Assembly (NCBI GenBank): GCA_000733355.1
Contig: JNVV01000001.1
Span: 588,208-652,207, forward strand
Reading direction: 5' to 3'
From: Falciphora oryzae
Lineage: Eukaryota > Ascomycota > Sordariomycetes > Magnaporthales > Magnaporthaceae
DNA: 64,000 bases
Shown: positions 1 to 12,165 of the stretch, one piece after another
How the letters are laid out: each line of letters begins with the position of its first letter
How positions within the stretch are numbered: the stretch's first letter is position 1
Translations under genes and position numbers: made by a program
The notes under the pieces: generated by a model
Seen by the model: only the letters and a program-made list of their open reading frames with translations
What the model was told of the DNA's origin: nothing
The model's database searches: none

Positions 1-232
1 TGCCGTACACGGCCGCGGCCTCGGCGAGCTCGGCCGCCAGCTCGTCGTCCGGGGCCGTCACGTCCACGGCCATGGTGGTAGCGCCGGCTGCTGCTAGCTC
101 CACGAGGGACGAGGTCGAGCGCGCCGTGGCGATGACACGGTGGCCGCGCTGGAGGGCCTCCTTGGCCACGGCCTGGCCGAAGCCGCTGCTCGCGCCCGTG
201 ATGAACCAGACCGGGGTGTTGGGGGACGACAT
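1..232 (-). CDS. Short-chain dehydrogenase/reductase, N-terminal part (cut by window edge)
   Basis: Reading from the ATG at 232 gives 77 residues that start MSSPNTPVWFITGASSGFG. This is the first beta strand and glycine-rich TGxxxGxG loop of the classical SDR Rossmann fold, which binds NAD(P)H. The next part, with RGHRVIATARSTSSL, is the second strand and the Arg-containing loop that often signals NADP preference. The acidic VDVT motif that contacts adenine follows. The active-site Tyr and Lys lie beyond the left edge, so substrate and exact subfamily cannot be told. The start is supported by the usual SDR spacing of about ten residues before the glycine motif. Family call is firm; function within the family is unknown. 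Confidence 0.85.
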   Translation of the reverse strand, partial: MSSPNTPVWFITGASSGFGQAVAKEALQRGHRVIATARSTSSLVELAAAGATTMAVDVTAPDDELAAELAEAAAVYG

Positions 233-1363
233 TGTGGTGTGGTGCCAAACTTGATTTTACGGTGACGAGGTGAAGAGGTCTCAAACGATAGATGTTCTTG
301 AAGTAAAGACTACGATATCTTGAATGTGATGGATCAAAAAGACATATCATCCCAAACCCTCAGAGGGCCGCGCCTTTTGCATCCCCTCCGCGATGTCTTC
401 TGAAGAGCATCCGTCCTGTGGAGAGAAACAGATGGAACCGCATTGCTCATCGTGCCCGGCCATCCCACGGGATTAGCCAACATGGTCATCCGTTATGTCG
501 ATGCAAGTCCGTCGCCGTCGTGGCATCGCAGACAAGCCTCTCTGTCGGCTGTAGGCGATTGCATGCACCATCCAATGCCATCGTGGCTGCTTGGCGCGCG
601 TCTGCTGCGCATCATTGGACACAGCCTTATCCCCGACCGACCTCAACGCCCATATCGCCGAAGCGCCGATTGTCCCTCTTGTTTCCAGCTCCGACAGCTA
701 TAGCTGATCCGACAGCTATAGCCGATCTGAACCGCAGACTGATGACAACTCGTCGCATCCATTGGCACGGCCTCCGTCTTGGAATGGGTTTCGAATAGCC
801 CTTGCAGGCCGCATGAAAGACGGCCGTCACATTCCCGAGTGCCCTCAGTTCAGCACCTAGACAATATGAAGCAATTAATCAGAAATAGCCCTTGATGGCG
901 AGGTCGCTTTGCCAGGCCTCGCAGAGGTAAAAATAACAACAACAGGACAACGGCTGGTGTCCCTTGCATGCTTGCTTGCTATATACAAACGTAACACATC
1001 GAAATCTCCAAAAGAGCATCCATCCGTCAACGCCAACCGTGCAAGCATGCAATGCAAATGCAACCCCCATTCATGTCGACCGAAACCATTATTAGCGTAT
1101 AAAAACCAGCCCCTTCCAACCTGCGCAGATAATGACAAGCGGCGGTAGCGTGATGTAGATCATGGTGGGGAGACTGAGCACCCCCAGAGAGGGGAGATAA
1201 GAGAGGGGTGGTATCGATAAATGGGCATGAGTGACACAAGTCTGTCCAGATCACTATGAGGCACGCCGGCAAGCCGCCCTAGACCTCTATGAGTAATCGC
1301 CACAGCGATGTTGGACTTTCGCAGCGACGGCAGCAGTCCCACGGTGGCGCACTCGTTCAAACC
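233..1363. other. Intergenic, between SDR start and the 3' end of the phosphotransferase gene
   Basis: This stretch is the upstream region of the SDR gene and the downstream region of the phosphotransferase gene, both on the minus strand. Short open frames on both strands have no recognisable motif. An 18-base unit (gacagctatagc plus flank) is repeated in tandem near 692-727. I see no RNA gene. Confidence 0.5.
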
Positions 1364-3002
1364 TCACTGCACCTTCTTGCCGTTGGCAGCGCCGTTCGAG
1401 GCGCCATTGACGGCGGGCTGCTTCTGCAGCAGCATCTTGCGCTTGTTCTCCTCCTGCTTCTCGCGCGGGATGGTCAGGGCGTTGATGCCGAGGTAGTCGC
1501 AGATGCTGGTGATGACCAGGTAGGCCCAGCGCGAGTAGACGACGGCCGCGAACAGGAAGTAGCTCCACAGGTAGGCCAGCTCGACGTCGGCCGAGACGGC
1601 CGCGAGCCCGAAGCGGGGGAGGTTGCCGAGGACGGCGCCGCCGACCAGCGGCCACAGCATGACGGTCCAGTAGGGGAACGGCTGGCGGGTCAGGTGGGCG
1701 AGGATCATCTTGGTGGTCATGCGGCCAAAGACGAAGGACATCGTGGAGCAGAAGAGTACGATGTGGTTGCCGCTGCGCAGGGTCGAGAAGGGCGAGTAGA
1801 CCCAGGCGCCGATGGAGAGCGTGAAGACGGCCATGGGCGTCCACTCGAGGAAGACGGGCGCGATAGGCTGGCCCCTCGAGCGGCGGGCCAGGGCGACGTG
1901 GTAAATGCAGAAGGGAACGTGGGTCAGCAGCAGGGAGCTGACGATGATGGCGATCCAGAAGTCGCGGATCGAGTAGTCGCCGAGCATCTCCGCGTAGCCA
2001 AACATGTTCTCGGCGCCCATGATGTCGACGAAGCGCTCGGTCCAGATGCCCGGGCCGTAGTAGCCCGAGATGACCATGATGGAGCAGGCGATCAGGATGC
2101 CCTCGGTGGGGCCGTTGATGCGACCGAGGTAGAGCGTGTGCGAGTGGTACGTCTCCCAGGTCGAGAAGAACATGGGCAGGCAGGGGCAGAGCGCGGTGAA
2201 GACGCCCGACTTGGACACGCCGAGCCCCATGGCGGCCGTCTCGAGGAGGCTGCCCAGGGTGCAGTTGAGCGAGTCGATGCCGTGGTCGAAGAGCTCGCCC
2301 AGTCCGCTCGACATGCCCGTGCGCCTGGCCTGCTTGCCGTCGAGGTTGTCCAGGGTCTGGTACATGAACAGCCCGAAGGCGAAGCTGTAGTACAGCCATG
2401 ACGGTCCCTGTGGGTAGGTTGCAACCGGCAACGGCCGAGGAGAGAATGTGTCAGCCCACTAGCTCTCCTTTTTGTGCCTGGCCCAATGATCCAGCGGGGA
2501 AAAGAAGACCAGGAAGCCACCCCCCTTCCTCCATTGATTTTTATACGCGCGCGCGCAATGACGTACCGGTCCCTCAAGATCTGGCATAAAAACGACCAGC
2601 AACCCCACGTTGAGGAGAACGAAGCCGAACCCTATCAGGGTTACCATATTGGGCGCGAGCCACATAGGTAGCAGTTCGACCGACGCATTCCACTAGGTAA
2701 GCAACCCGGCAGTGAACCGTTAGCGACGGCGCCCTCTATCGTTTCTCATCTTTTCTTCTCCTCGGACGACTTCGGTGGCGGGAGCGCGCGGGACGGAGGG
2801 GGACGGGGGAGCAGGTGGGCGGATCGGAATCGCGTACAAAAGGCTGCATGATGTATTTGGAGATGGGCGACTTGTCGACGCTCGAGTACTTGTAGGATTT
2901 CAGATGTATGAGCGCATCGTCCGAGATGCACTCGGCGGCTGCCGTCTCTGCGGCAGAGCGCGCCAGGGGCGTGCGCTGGTTAGCCTGGCTGTCATTGCGC
3001 AT
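1364..3002 (-). CDS. CDP-alcohol phosphatidyltransferase: choline/ethanolamine phosphotransferase (CPT1/EPT1 type)
   Basis: Three exons (2838-3002, 2567-2692, 1364-2407) joined by GT-AG introns in phase 0 give 444 residues. Exon 1 holds YKYSSVDKSPISKYI, the conserved N-terminal box of eukaryotic choline/ethanolamine phosphotransferases. Exon 2 gives WNASVELLPMWLAPNMVTL. Exon 3 holds the catalytic CDP-alcohol motif DGxxARxxxxxxxxGxxxDxxxD (starts DGKQARRTG and ends DHGID). Many hydrophobic segments follow, as expected for this ER/Golgi membrane enzyme. The family transfers phosphocholine or phosphoethanolamine from a CDP-alcohol to diacylglycerol, the last step of the Kennedy pathway; which head group is used cannot be read. 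The start is unsure: a better-looking upstream ATG at 3073 (MAPTDSSKLLAEHTPCPLP) is one base out of frame with the conserved exon 1 reading. Confidence 0.88.
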
Positions 3003-3073
3003 TGCGCTGTCATCTGGGGCAGCGGGCAGGGGGTGTGCTCGGCCAGGAGCTTACTGCTGTCTGTTGGAGCCAT

Positions 3074-5032
3074 GGCAGCGACAATGGCGGGCGGGCGAGG
3101 AGATGCCGGCAAAGTGTAATGGCAGGTTGGTCAGGTCGATTGGAGGTTGTTAGCTAGCCGCAGTCGGAACCAGGAAAAGGCGGCGGCTGGATACAGAGAT
3201 CTGCCCAGGGATGTGCGGGAGGGAAGCTCTGGTTCATGCTCCTGGCTAGGGGTATGCGGGCATCCTCCAGAACGCGGCAGGCAGCAGGAGGAGTTATAGG
3301 AAATGGACAGAGGTGGGCAGCAGTACGCGCGCGCCGGCGGGTAGTGGTGTTGTCTAGAACATGTGCGTTGGCTCTCGAGGAAGAAGGCTGCCGGGTGATT
3401 CACCGAGGGTTTTCCAAGTGTCACTCGCAGACGTCAAATAAAGCCGAGTCGGGAGGCATGAGGCAAGCAAGCACGTTTTTTTGCACACCGCATTGGACAA
3501 AACGTCCGGCACAACTTGAGGACAGACCAGCAGAAGCAGCAGCAGGCAGATGCACGCACCAAGTCCCCCTGCAGTTCCCACATACAGGGCGGGCCCTTTT
3601 TCTCGATCATTTCTTTGTGCACAATACAAAACATTTTCCACGCGCCTGCTTCCCAACCTGTTCGGCATAGCCGGAATTACCCACTTCGGCACAGCATCGA
3701 ATGGTACCTCGCGATGGATGCGGTCTGGTGGGTGAGCTGCAGCTGTGCTCCATTGATTCATGTTCATGTGCCTGGTGCCGGCCACGCTTCCGCCTTGGTG
3801 CTTCTTCGTTGGGGCAGCTGCGCGCTGCTGCTTGGGGATAATCTCCGCTAAAGGCGGCCCGCGAGGGGGCCAAAAAGGAGAGAGCCACATGCAATTGACC
3901 CAATCCAATGTCTGGGGGAGGAGGGGCAGGAAGCTTATTGGTCTCTGCCTGCGACTTCTCCCCGCCTCAGCTTTCGATGTTTTGCGGCCACGCGCCAGAC
4001 ATCCATGACTCTTGGTTCTCTTCTCTCCCATCTGATAATCTGTCCTGTTTAGCCTCGAGCTCCTGCCGGTTGACGTAGGATGTGTGTGGGTAAAAGGAGA
4101 GCGCAGCAGGCAGGTCAATTGGCCAAGTTTACAAGAAGAAGAAAAAAAAATTGTTCGCTTCATGTTCCAATCGGGTGAACTGTCATTGAGCGGACCCCGG
4201 GTCATCGCGCCGAAGCCGATGGAGGACGAGCAGGGATTCATCAATTGGCACGTGAAAGTCGTTGAGCCGCTAGCAAAGTCGAAGGTTTCTTATGGCCTCG
4301 CAGCCCTGTGCTCGACAGCCGCCAGCACAAAATCATCACAAATCTCCCCCCACCGTCGCATTGTCTGCAAGGCACATGCCTGCAGGCTGTTCATTTTGCG
4401 CTGTTCAACGTCTGTCCCGCCTGTCTGCGTGTCAACGTACAGCAAAAAAGATAGTCACAAGACACTCTGGACACGAGACTGGGTGCTGTTGCGGTGAGGA
4501 TCCACTAAGATTGTCTAGGCTATCCCTAACGCATCGAGACCATCAGGCGGCTCATCAACGGCCATAGTTTAACTGTGAGTGCAACCCAATCTCTATCTAG
4601 TATGCAGCTCTCTGGTCCACACCATCGTCACTTACTAGCGACGTGCTGCATGATGAAACGCCAGGATAGGATGAGTCGATGCTGCAGTAGCCGTAGACGT
4701 TGATATTGAAACCGGGACGATGCGAGACATAAACGCGAGCCCAACACCATATGACGTCGCGAGACGCCTGTATATATTAAGGGTCCCCGATGCGATCAGA
4801 CGCGAACCAAAGGAAAGGACGCCAACTCCGAAAAAACAGATGCTCGAAATGCATGCCATTAAAACTTGCCAATTTTCATTTTGCTGATCCTTGCCCTTCC
4901 AAACGGGGACCAATGAAACATCGTCCCGTACTGACAATAGCCGCCTAGACCCCGGAGGATCCTACAGCAGGGCTGTCGGATCCTCCCTTCTTCTGACATC
5001 AACAACCAACCATCGCCATCATTGTGCCCAGC
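3074..5032. other. Intergenic, about 2 kb, nothing recognised
   Basis: This region lies upstream of the phosphotransferase gene and downstream of the DUF7707-like gene. Short open frames occur on both strands, the longest near 3354-4244 on the minus strand, but their residues are low in information and show no motif or plausible exon structure. I see no tRNA or transposon signature. Confidence 0.4.
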
Positions 5033-5763
5033 TTACAGCAGAAGCGGGCCGATGAGGACACCAGTGATGGCGACTGCCAGAGACAGCGAGGCCTGCAGCG
5101 AGGTGGCGTAGCTGCCGGCCGGGCCGCCACCGGCGTTGCCGAATCCGGTCTCGACCTTGGGGCCCGAGCTCGTCGTCGAGGTGGCGGCGGCGCCACCGGT
5201 GCTGGAGGCGGTAGCGTTGGTGGCTCCCTTGGGGCTCGAGGCGCCGCACTTGATGTCCTTGCGGCACGAGTCGGCGCACCCGTTGTTGGCCAGGCCGCAG
5301 TTGCTGACGCAGTTTTCCTGAAACTGCACGCACTTGTGGTACGGCATGGTGAGGGAGTACTCGCTGTGACAGGGGCAAGAGACGGGGTTAGTTAGGCCAT
5401 CGTCTCCGTCTGGTGGTAGTCATAAGAAGATATTCTACTTACGTGAGGTTGGGCGCGACGTTGTTTCCGCAGACACACTCGTAGTTCAGGGTCGCCTATT
5501 TGGTTGGATACCCTTGTTAGTCAAGACCGAATGCTTTAGACACCGTGGCAAGCGTGGCTACTTACGGCATCGCAGGTGTTCTTGATTGGCCTGCCAGAGG
5601 CAGGATCCATATCGAGGCAGATCGGGGGGCACTGGGTCTTCTGGTTTGTGCACCACGAGTTACGGGTGCTCAGAGGGACGCTCGAGGGCTGGATGAAGTA
5701 GTCGGCCTGGACACCGGCAACGAGGGCGGCAGTCGCCACGAGAGTTGACCTCAGGGAAACCAT
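5033..5763 (-). CDS. Secreted cysteine-rich DUF7707-like protein, probably GPI-anchored
   Basis: Three exons (5566-5763, 5443-5495, 5033-5363) with clean GT-AG borders give 193 residues. The N-terminus is a signal peptide (MVSLRSTLVATAALVAGVQA). The mature part begins with a short tract, SSVPLSTRNSWCTNQKTQCP, typical of the fungal DUF7707 family, followed by regularly spaced cysteines (CVCGNNVAPNLTEYS, CVQFQENCVSNCG, CADSC). A Ser/Thr/Ala-rich stretch follows, then a small-residue site (GNAGGGPAGS) and a C-terminal hydrophobic tail ending GPLLL, the layout of a GPI signal. The ATG at 5763 is the only in-frame ATG before the signal peptide. These proteins are fungal cell-surface or wall proteins of unknown role. 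Exon 2 is only 53 bases but is needed to keep both frame and cysteine pattern. Confidence 0.82.
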
Positions 5764-8151
5764 TGTCAATGTGTGTGTTGAGCGTTGCGTAAATATCGAG
5801 GGCGGATTAATATCGTATCGAGATCGAAGTCGAGGAATTAGGTATTAGGTATAGAGGCAGCGAGTAGTATGGAATAGCAAGATAACAGCGGAAACGTGTA
5901 CGTCTAGGGAAGAGAGTCGTCGATAAAGCGAATGGAATCGACAACAAGAACGAATGTTATCTGACAGAACCTGGGGATGGAACGGACTGGGACCACGGGG
6001 AAAGAAATGGAAAGCAGAAAGACGCTACTTGTATGGCCCGGACCCTGGGGGCAAGGAAAAATAGGAGCGCAGAGGAGGACATTGCGCAGCCGGGGGGGGC
6101 AAAGACCCCATGTACCGTATCACCCTGTAGACAGCCCCGTCGGGTGGCTCCACGATGCCATCGAGCAATTACCACACTGCCCTTTCTGGTCGCCCGGCTC
6201 GGCTTGGCTGGTGCGGATCATGCTGGGCTAGCTCGCCCGAGGCGGATTAGCTTCGGCGGGTTGCAGGGGTCCGGGGCCCGCCACAGGCTGCAGCTCATCC
6301 TGGCGGCCAATGGAGACGCCCCGTTTGTTTTGATTCCTCGAGCGACAGGGTCCTCTTTCAAGTGGGAACGCGTCGCCGGCACTGTTTTTGCGAGCTTGCA
6401 TGACCCGATGACCACCATCGAAGCCCAAAGCCCCGAGAGGGGAATGGGCCGGCGACATTGAGGCAGGCGAACAAAGCTCCGACGCGCGGCGACGACGTTG
6501 AGATCACCTTCGATTAGCGACCATTGACTGCTGGTTTTGGGTCTTGCTTGCGGGCTGTCTGGGCTAGAGGTAGCAGGACATGATGTCTGGTATTCGTCGG
6601 CCCACGTCTCTGTTTCGCGGGTGCGCTACGAGGCCATCCCGCATGAGGGCGGGCATGTCTGCGGTTGTCCGCCCGCACCGTGGCTGGCACGGGAAGTCCG
6701 GCACGCTCGCTTTCTCGCCTTTAGGGTATCAATATTCAACCCAATGCCACTCGCAGCGTAATCCGATATCTCGACCCAAGACCCCCAAGACTTGGACACG
6801 ACTCACGTATCGGTCTCGCTGGTCACCCCAGTTATCTTTTTTTGTCTGCTGCAGCCAAAACACCTGTTTGTCTCACTGCGCGGGCGGAATACGGCAGTCC
6901 AGATTTGAACCATCGCGGCGCTATTGAGTGGCGGCAAAACCTGGGAGGGTGTGGGCAGACGGTCTGGACTGATGCGGGATGGCTCGTATTCCAGCTCCTG
7001 CACACGTAAAGCTCCAGGTTCATATTCGTGATGGCAAGCAGTTCCAAGGCAAGCACGCGAACTGTGGTGGGCTCGTCCGAACTTGTCTGGCTGCAGCCGT
7101 TGCATTCCGCAGTTCACCTGCATTTCTTTTTTGGATGGCCGTTTGTTAGACGTGCCACCTCGTGCAACATGCAGGCGGAGAACTCGCTCAACTCGAGGCC
7201 CCCTAAAACAACTTTTCTTGCGCGCCCGGGATCTAGCGTTGGATTTTATGACAGAACAGGATGTTGGCCAGAGGTGAATGAAACATCTTGTGCGCACAGG
7301 GGATTTCGCGTCACTAGCCCAACTGGTAGTCCGTAGGATCAAGTCTTGTTTTGTTTCTCATGTGGCGTCGCGTCTTGTGAGCCCTAGACTAGGCTAGGCT
7401 AAATGTCCTATCCAAATCATAAATTGCTGTCAGAGAATGACGATACCTCAAGGCCCCGGTGTCAGAAAGGTCTCACTTGCCGGCTGCGGCTCTCCCGTCC
7501 TTGTCCCATCTTCCATCCCTCCCTCTCGTCCAAATGGGCCAACAACACCATCGGATTGGTTTCCCCGACGGGAGGGTGCATCCCCACAGCGGCCAACAGC
7601 TTGGACCCCTACCAGCCTTAGTGAGTGCTTGGCGGAGTGGGGGTGTCAGGATAGCGCATGATGGCGGAGAGCCAAACTGACATTGACACAATCAAATTAA
7701 GCCTAATTGCGCTGGGCCACAGGCGGACGGCCAATTCGGCCGTGGAATTGTTCGAAAGACACGGCGAAGCAGAAATCTCGGTAGCGTGGGAAGACACTTG
7801 GGAGACGAGGGGATACCGAGATTCCTCTGGGGTGCACTGAGTGCATCTGCCCTGGCGAGCGGGGTGACGAAAAGCGTCGGGCAAAAGTCCAGCCACGACC
7901 TGAAGGAGCATCAGCATGCGATAGGCAAGACACAGCAGCAGCGGAGCGGGGTTCTTGCAGGCGGAACTTGCAGGGAGTCGTGTTGGGGCGTCAAGTAGTG
8001 TCCCCCTGTCCGACTCGACGGCTTTGATCGCCTCGCGACAATTGGACGGCCCAGCTGCGCTCCTCGGCAACCCGTCGGCCTGTCAGCCGCCTCCCAGCAC
8101 CACCACCGAATACACTGCCGCCACGCCAGGCAGGCCGCGTGTTTGCACCCG
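5764..8151. other. Intergenic, about 2.4 kb between divergent genes
   Basis: This is the shared upstream region of the DUF7707-like gene (minus) and the cyclotransferase-like gene (plus). Open frames on both strands show no known motif, no signal peptide followed by a fold, and no splice pattern that extends them. I see no RNA gene. Confidence 0.4.
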
Positions 8152-9378
8152 ATGTTCGGAGACGCGGCGGCCCTCGGGGTCCGCTCGTGCATGCTGCTGC
8201 TGCTGCTGCTGCCACTTGTCTCTGCATACGGCAAACTCTCCGACGCAAGCCTCAAAAACATCCCCGCTGCCGGTGCCGACTTCGACATCCACAAGGGCGC
8301 CCTCCTAGCCCCGATCCTCGTCCCCCGCGTGCCGGGCACCGCCGGCTCCGAGAAAGTGCAGGCTCACTTTGTCAACTTCTTCTCCCGGCACCTCCCAGAG
8401 TGGTCCGTCACCTGGCACAACTCCACGTCCAAGACCCCCGCGACCGGCGACCGAGATGTCCCGTTCCGCAACCTCATCTTTCGCCGCGACCCGCCCTGGG
8501 CCGCCGCCGGGGACGTCGCCCGGCTGACCCTGGTCGCACACTACGACAGCCTGGCCGTGCCCGAGGGCTTCATCGGCGCGACCGACAGCGCCGCCCCCTG
8601 TGCCATCCTGATGCACGTCGCCCGCAGCATCGACGCGCCCCTGGCCGAAAGGTGGGCCAAGATGATGGCGAGCGGCGACGTCAGCGGCGGGCTGGAGGAG
8701 GAGAAGGGTGTGCAGATCGTGCTGCTGGATGGCGAGGAGGCCTGGGTGTCCTGGACGGATACCGACTCACTTTACGGCGCAAGGTACGGATAAAAAAAAT
8801 AATGAGGGATGCACCAACCATCTCCTTTCTGGAGCTAACAAACCCTCGTCTTGTCGTCCCGCAGAGCTCTTGCTGCCGAATGGGAAAACGAAGCCTACCC
8901 GGCGCCGTCTATACACCAAACTTCGATTAAATCCATTAGCCTCTTCATGCTCCTGGATCTCCTCGGGGCTGCGAACCCCTCGATCCCCTCCTACTTCAAA
9001 AACACACATTGGGCGTACCAGAACCTTGCCGAGATCGAGAGTCGGATGCGCAAGCTGGACTTGCTGCAGAGCAATCCGCCGAGCCCCTTCTTGCCCGAGG
9101 TCGAGAAGCGGTCGTATCACTTCGTCCCAGGTGGCTACGTCCTGGACGATCACGTGCCCTTCATGAACCGCGGGGTTGACATTCTGCACGTCATCCCGAC
9201 CCCGTTCCCGGGCGTGTGGCACAAGATGGAGGACGACGGCGAGCACCTCGACGCGGCGGCGCTGCAGGACTGGGCCAAGCTCATCACGGCTTTTGCTGCC
9301 GAGTGGATGGAGCTGGACGGGCTGTTTGTCAACGCTATCGATATGAAGTCGGAGAGGGAGCAGAAGGACGAGCTCTAG
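8152..9378 (+). CDS. Glutaminyl-peptide cyclotransferase-like protein (M28 zinc fold), secreted
   Basis: Two exons (8152-8783 and 8865-9378) joined across a GT-AG intern intron give 381 residues. The start is the first ATG (MFGDAAALG); a hydrophobic signal peptide with a Leu run follows. Conserved points of the glutaminyl cyclase/M28 fold are visible: LTLVAHYDSL, the zinc ligand Asp in GATDSAAP, the acidic pair in LLDGEEA, and the late His in PFPGVWHKMEDD. Enzymes of this type cyclise N-terminal glutamine or glutamate of peptides to pyroglutamate in the secretory route or outside the cell. Length fits the family (about 330-390 residues). The zinc set looks complete, so activity is plausible. 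The intron removes a stop-containing segment and restores the R-A-L-A-A-E-W reading. Confidence 0.88.
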
Positions 9379-9909
9379 AATGCAAGCCTTCTGAGCTTTA
9401 TGTCTATACGGGGAGACTGTTATGGTGAATATGGATGTTTCAGAGACAATTATAGATAGAGTAGATGGGCTGGTTGGCGGTGGTATCCGTGTAGGCACCG
9501 AGGGCCCGCGCTGGGAGCCACATTATATCCAGCTGAACAGCATGAGCATGAGGTCCAAACATGGAATTTGGATCGTTCGTTAGAATAACCTAGACACTCA
9601 AACCTTTCTACCCTCAGCTCGCATAGCCACCTTAACCTCAGCCTTACAGGCAAAATCCAGGGGGAGAAGCTTGTGACGGAATGGCTCCACGTGACCTGCA
9701 TGTGCCCATGCATGCAATTCACTGGCCAAGTCTCCACAGCACCGCCATGTGGGTCCAGCCGCCGCCACGTAACAGGAAGCAGCTTGAGCTTCAACAGTGT
9801 CCGGTTCGCGAAGCTGTCTGCCCGTCTCGAGCAAGCTCTCCGTCCGCACAGCAATTCGCCCCCCGTCAATTGCAATTGACACCCCACAGAACCCAAGGAG
9901 AGAGCAAAG
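9379..9909. other. Intergenic between cyclotransferase-like gene and SWP1
   Basis: This stretch holds the 3' end of the upstream gene and the promoter of SWP1. Nothing else was recognised; open frames are short and lack motifs. Confidence 0.4.
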
Positions 9910-11093
9910 ATGGTGCTGTTCAGATCTGCCGCCTCGGCTCTTCTGCTCCTGGCAGCTGGTGTCACCCAGGCTGCCACGGCCTGGACGTTCGACGACGCTT
10001 CCGTCAGCGTCACCGCGAAGAAGGGCGGGGACCCCGTCAAGGAGAAGTACGGCCGATTTCCCTTGGCCTCGAGCAGGCGTTGATCTTGGGCATCTTCAGA
10101 ACCCTCGCTGACCTGAGTGGCATCCCTTTTCTCTAGGCTGAGCGCAAAGTCGCCCCTCTCCAAGAGCCTGCACCTCGGCAGCGCCGACTCTCTCAAGGTC
10201 ATCCTCACGGCCAAGGACAGCGGCAAGGGCAAGCGGCCGCACCAGGCGTTTATCCTGCTGCAAGAGCCTGAGACTGGTCTCGAGGCTCCGTTTCCGCTCA
10301 CCGTCAAGGAGAACGGCAAGGCCGTCGTCCAGATTGTACGTCTCCTAAACAGACCAGTTTCGCTGCGTCCCCCTCGTTCTCCGCCGTACGCCTCGCGCAT
10401 GCACAGTTGGCATGGTACGAACCCAGGCTAACAGCAGCGCCACCCTCCCCAACCCAATGCAGCCGCACAAGGACCTACCCTTGCAGCTCCTCAAGTCGAC
10501 CAAGCCCGTCCGCGCGTCCGTCGTCATCGGCTCCTTCGGCTCGGCCCAGGGTGTCGTGGTCCCCGTGTTCGACGTCGAGTTCGCCCAGGACGCCGCGGCG
10601 CCGGCCGCCGAGGCGGACGCGCCGGTCCGCTACGCCAAGAAGCCCGAGATCCACCACATCTTCCGCGCCGACCCCCGCTCGCCGCCCAAGATCGTGTCTC
10701 TCGTCTTCGCCGCCGCCATCGCCGCCGCCGTGCCGGTCCTGTTCATCAGCGTAAGTCGTCCGTCTATACCCGAGCTCATTGTTGGTCATCGCGCGGGTAG
10801 TCTGGTTTGTCGGCTGTAGCTAAAGGAGATTTCATCCCCTTCTCAACCTCCAGTGGTCACTCCTCGGCGCCAACCTGAACCACCTGCAGAAGGCCCTTGG
10901 CGTCTCTCCTGTGTCGCACGCGACCTTCTTCGGCTCCATCCTCGCCATGGAGGGTGTTTTCTTCCTCTACTACAGCGGCTGGACCCTGTTCCAGGTTCTC
11001 CCGCTCATCGGCGTCGTAAGCGTCGTGACCTTCCTCAGCGGAAAGAATGCCCTGGGTGAGGTTCAGAGCAGGCGGCTGGCCGGGGAGCGATAA
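9910..11093 (+). CDS. SWP1: Ribophorin II / Swp1 subunit of the oligosaccharyltransferase complex
   Basis: Four exons (9910-10046, 10137-10335, 10463-10750, 10854-11093) with GT-AG introns give 287 residues, close to the yeast Swp1 length. The N-terminus is a cleavable signal peptide (MVLFRSAASALLLLAAGVTQA). The luminal part includes HLGSADSLKVILTAKD, RPHQAFILLQEPETG and DLPLQLLKSTKP, typical of the ribophorin II luminal domain. Then RPDPRSPPKIVSLVFA-type residues lead into three hydrophobic membrane segments, ending with WTLFQVLPLIGVVSVVTFL. The ending after the last segment (SRRLAGER) is short and basic. The protein is a structural subunit of the ER enzyme that transfers the lipid-linked glycan to Asn. 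All splice sites follow fungal consensus and each junction is needed for frame. Confidence 0.92.
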
Positions 11094-12165
11094 TCATGAC
11101 GCACTTCGCTTGCGGTATCAGAAGGATTGAGAAGATGCGGGTTTGCCCCTATAGAAGCTAGAGACGACAGACTGGCTCCTACGAGGATTTTTGGTTCGTC
11201 TGCTGTGCGGTGCTGATTTACATAATTGGCCGTCGGCTCTTTTCACGCTGATACTGCATGTCATGTCACGTTACCAAATAAAGCCTCTTGCCACACTGAG
11301 CCCAGCACATCTAGCTTAAATCACGTTAGAGAAGACGATACACTCCAAGGATACCCGATATTTCGATGCAATTCTTGACACGCGGAGCACGAGACACGTG
11401 CGTCGGCTGCCGCTATGAACCTGAAGCTCTGCTTCACTCTCAGTGTCTACCCCTTCATGTGCCCAGGTGTTGGGTTTGAGAGCCCAAGGTCAATATTCTT
11501 TCACCCATCAAGCCTCGCAGTCTTCCCGACTTCCTTTTTGGAGACCATTTTTTCCGGCCAGAATCCCAATTTCTAGCCTCGCCAATGTCCGGCACTGGCT
11601 CCAGAGACGGAAGTGGTCTCAAGTGTCACGCCGGTGGACGACACAACATAACAGGAACTGTCGTCGGCTTGTATCAGCCTTTGGCCGTAAGATGGGAGAA
11701 TGCATCCGAGGCCACAATAGCCGGGAAATATCAACGGCCATCTACATCACAATCCACCTACCACATATCTAACACCATTGATCACCTATCTAGTCCAAAT
11801 CGACGTCTCGTCTGACCGGCTGTGTCCCCAGGGTGACATATGGAAGGTTTCTAGCTGTGCAGTCTGCACCTTACCCCTTTGGCCACACCTTGCCAGCACT
11901 CCCAACTTCCCCCAACTCCAAACAACACCGCCCTTTCCAGTCTTCAGGCGTAGTCACAGCCCACTCCATTGTTCCTGAATAAAGAACGGCCTTTGGGTCA
12001 CCATCCCCCGGTCAACAGTTGCCAGCACTGCCCACTCCAGGGAGGCTTGTGAGTGAGCCAAGAACAGTGCCCGCCGTCCGTCAGCATCGGTTCCGTCAAT
12101 GTGTACCTTTCCCTTTGTTTACCTATCTCCTCCACTCTCTTTCTCTAACACTATCCATCCACATC
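11094..12165. other. Intergenic, 3' side of SWP1 up to the degenerate repeat field
   Basis: No gene was recognised. Two open frames around 11443-11815 lack motifs. The 12080-12165 part is rich in C and T (ttcccttttgtttacctatc type), like the leader of a former gene at the left edge of the repeat field. Confidence 0.35.

Noticed and set aside
1289..2401. Long open frame on the plus strand, antisense to the phosphotransferase (370 residues), and a third long frame on the minus strand
   Set aside because: They are shadows of the GC-rich coding frame: compositions are extreme in Arg, His, Asp and Gly and there are no motifs, while the 1364-2407 frame has the catalytic CDP-alcohol motif.
3354..4244. 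Minus-strand open frame of 296 residues in the intergenic region
   Set aside because: The translation is a patchwork without any recognisable fold or motif, and no splice pattern improves it.
4635..4937. Minus-strand open frame of 100 residues with one hydrophobic stretch
   Set aside because: There is no conserved motif, no clear start context, no splice extension; hydrophobic stretches of this size occur by chance.
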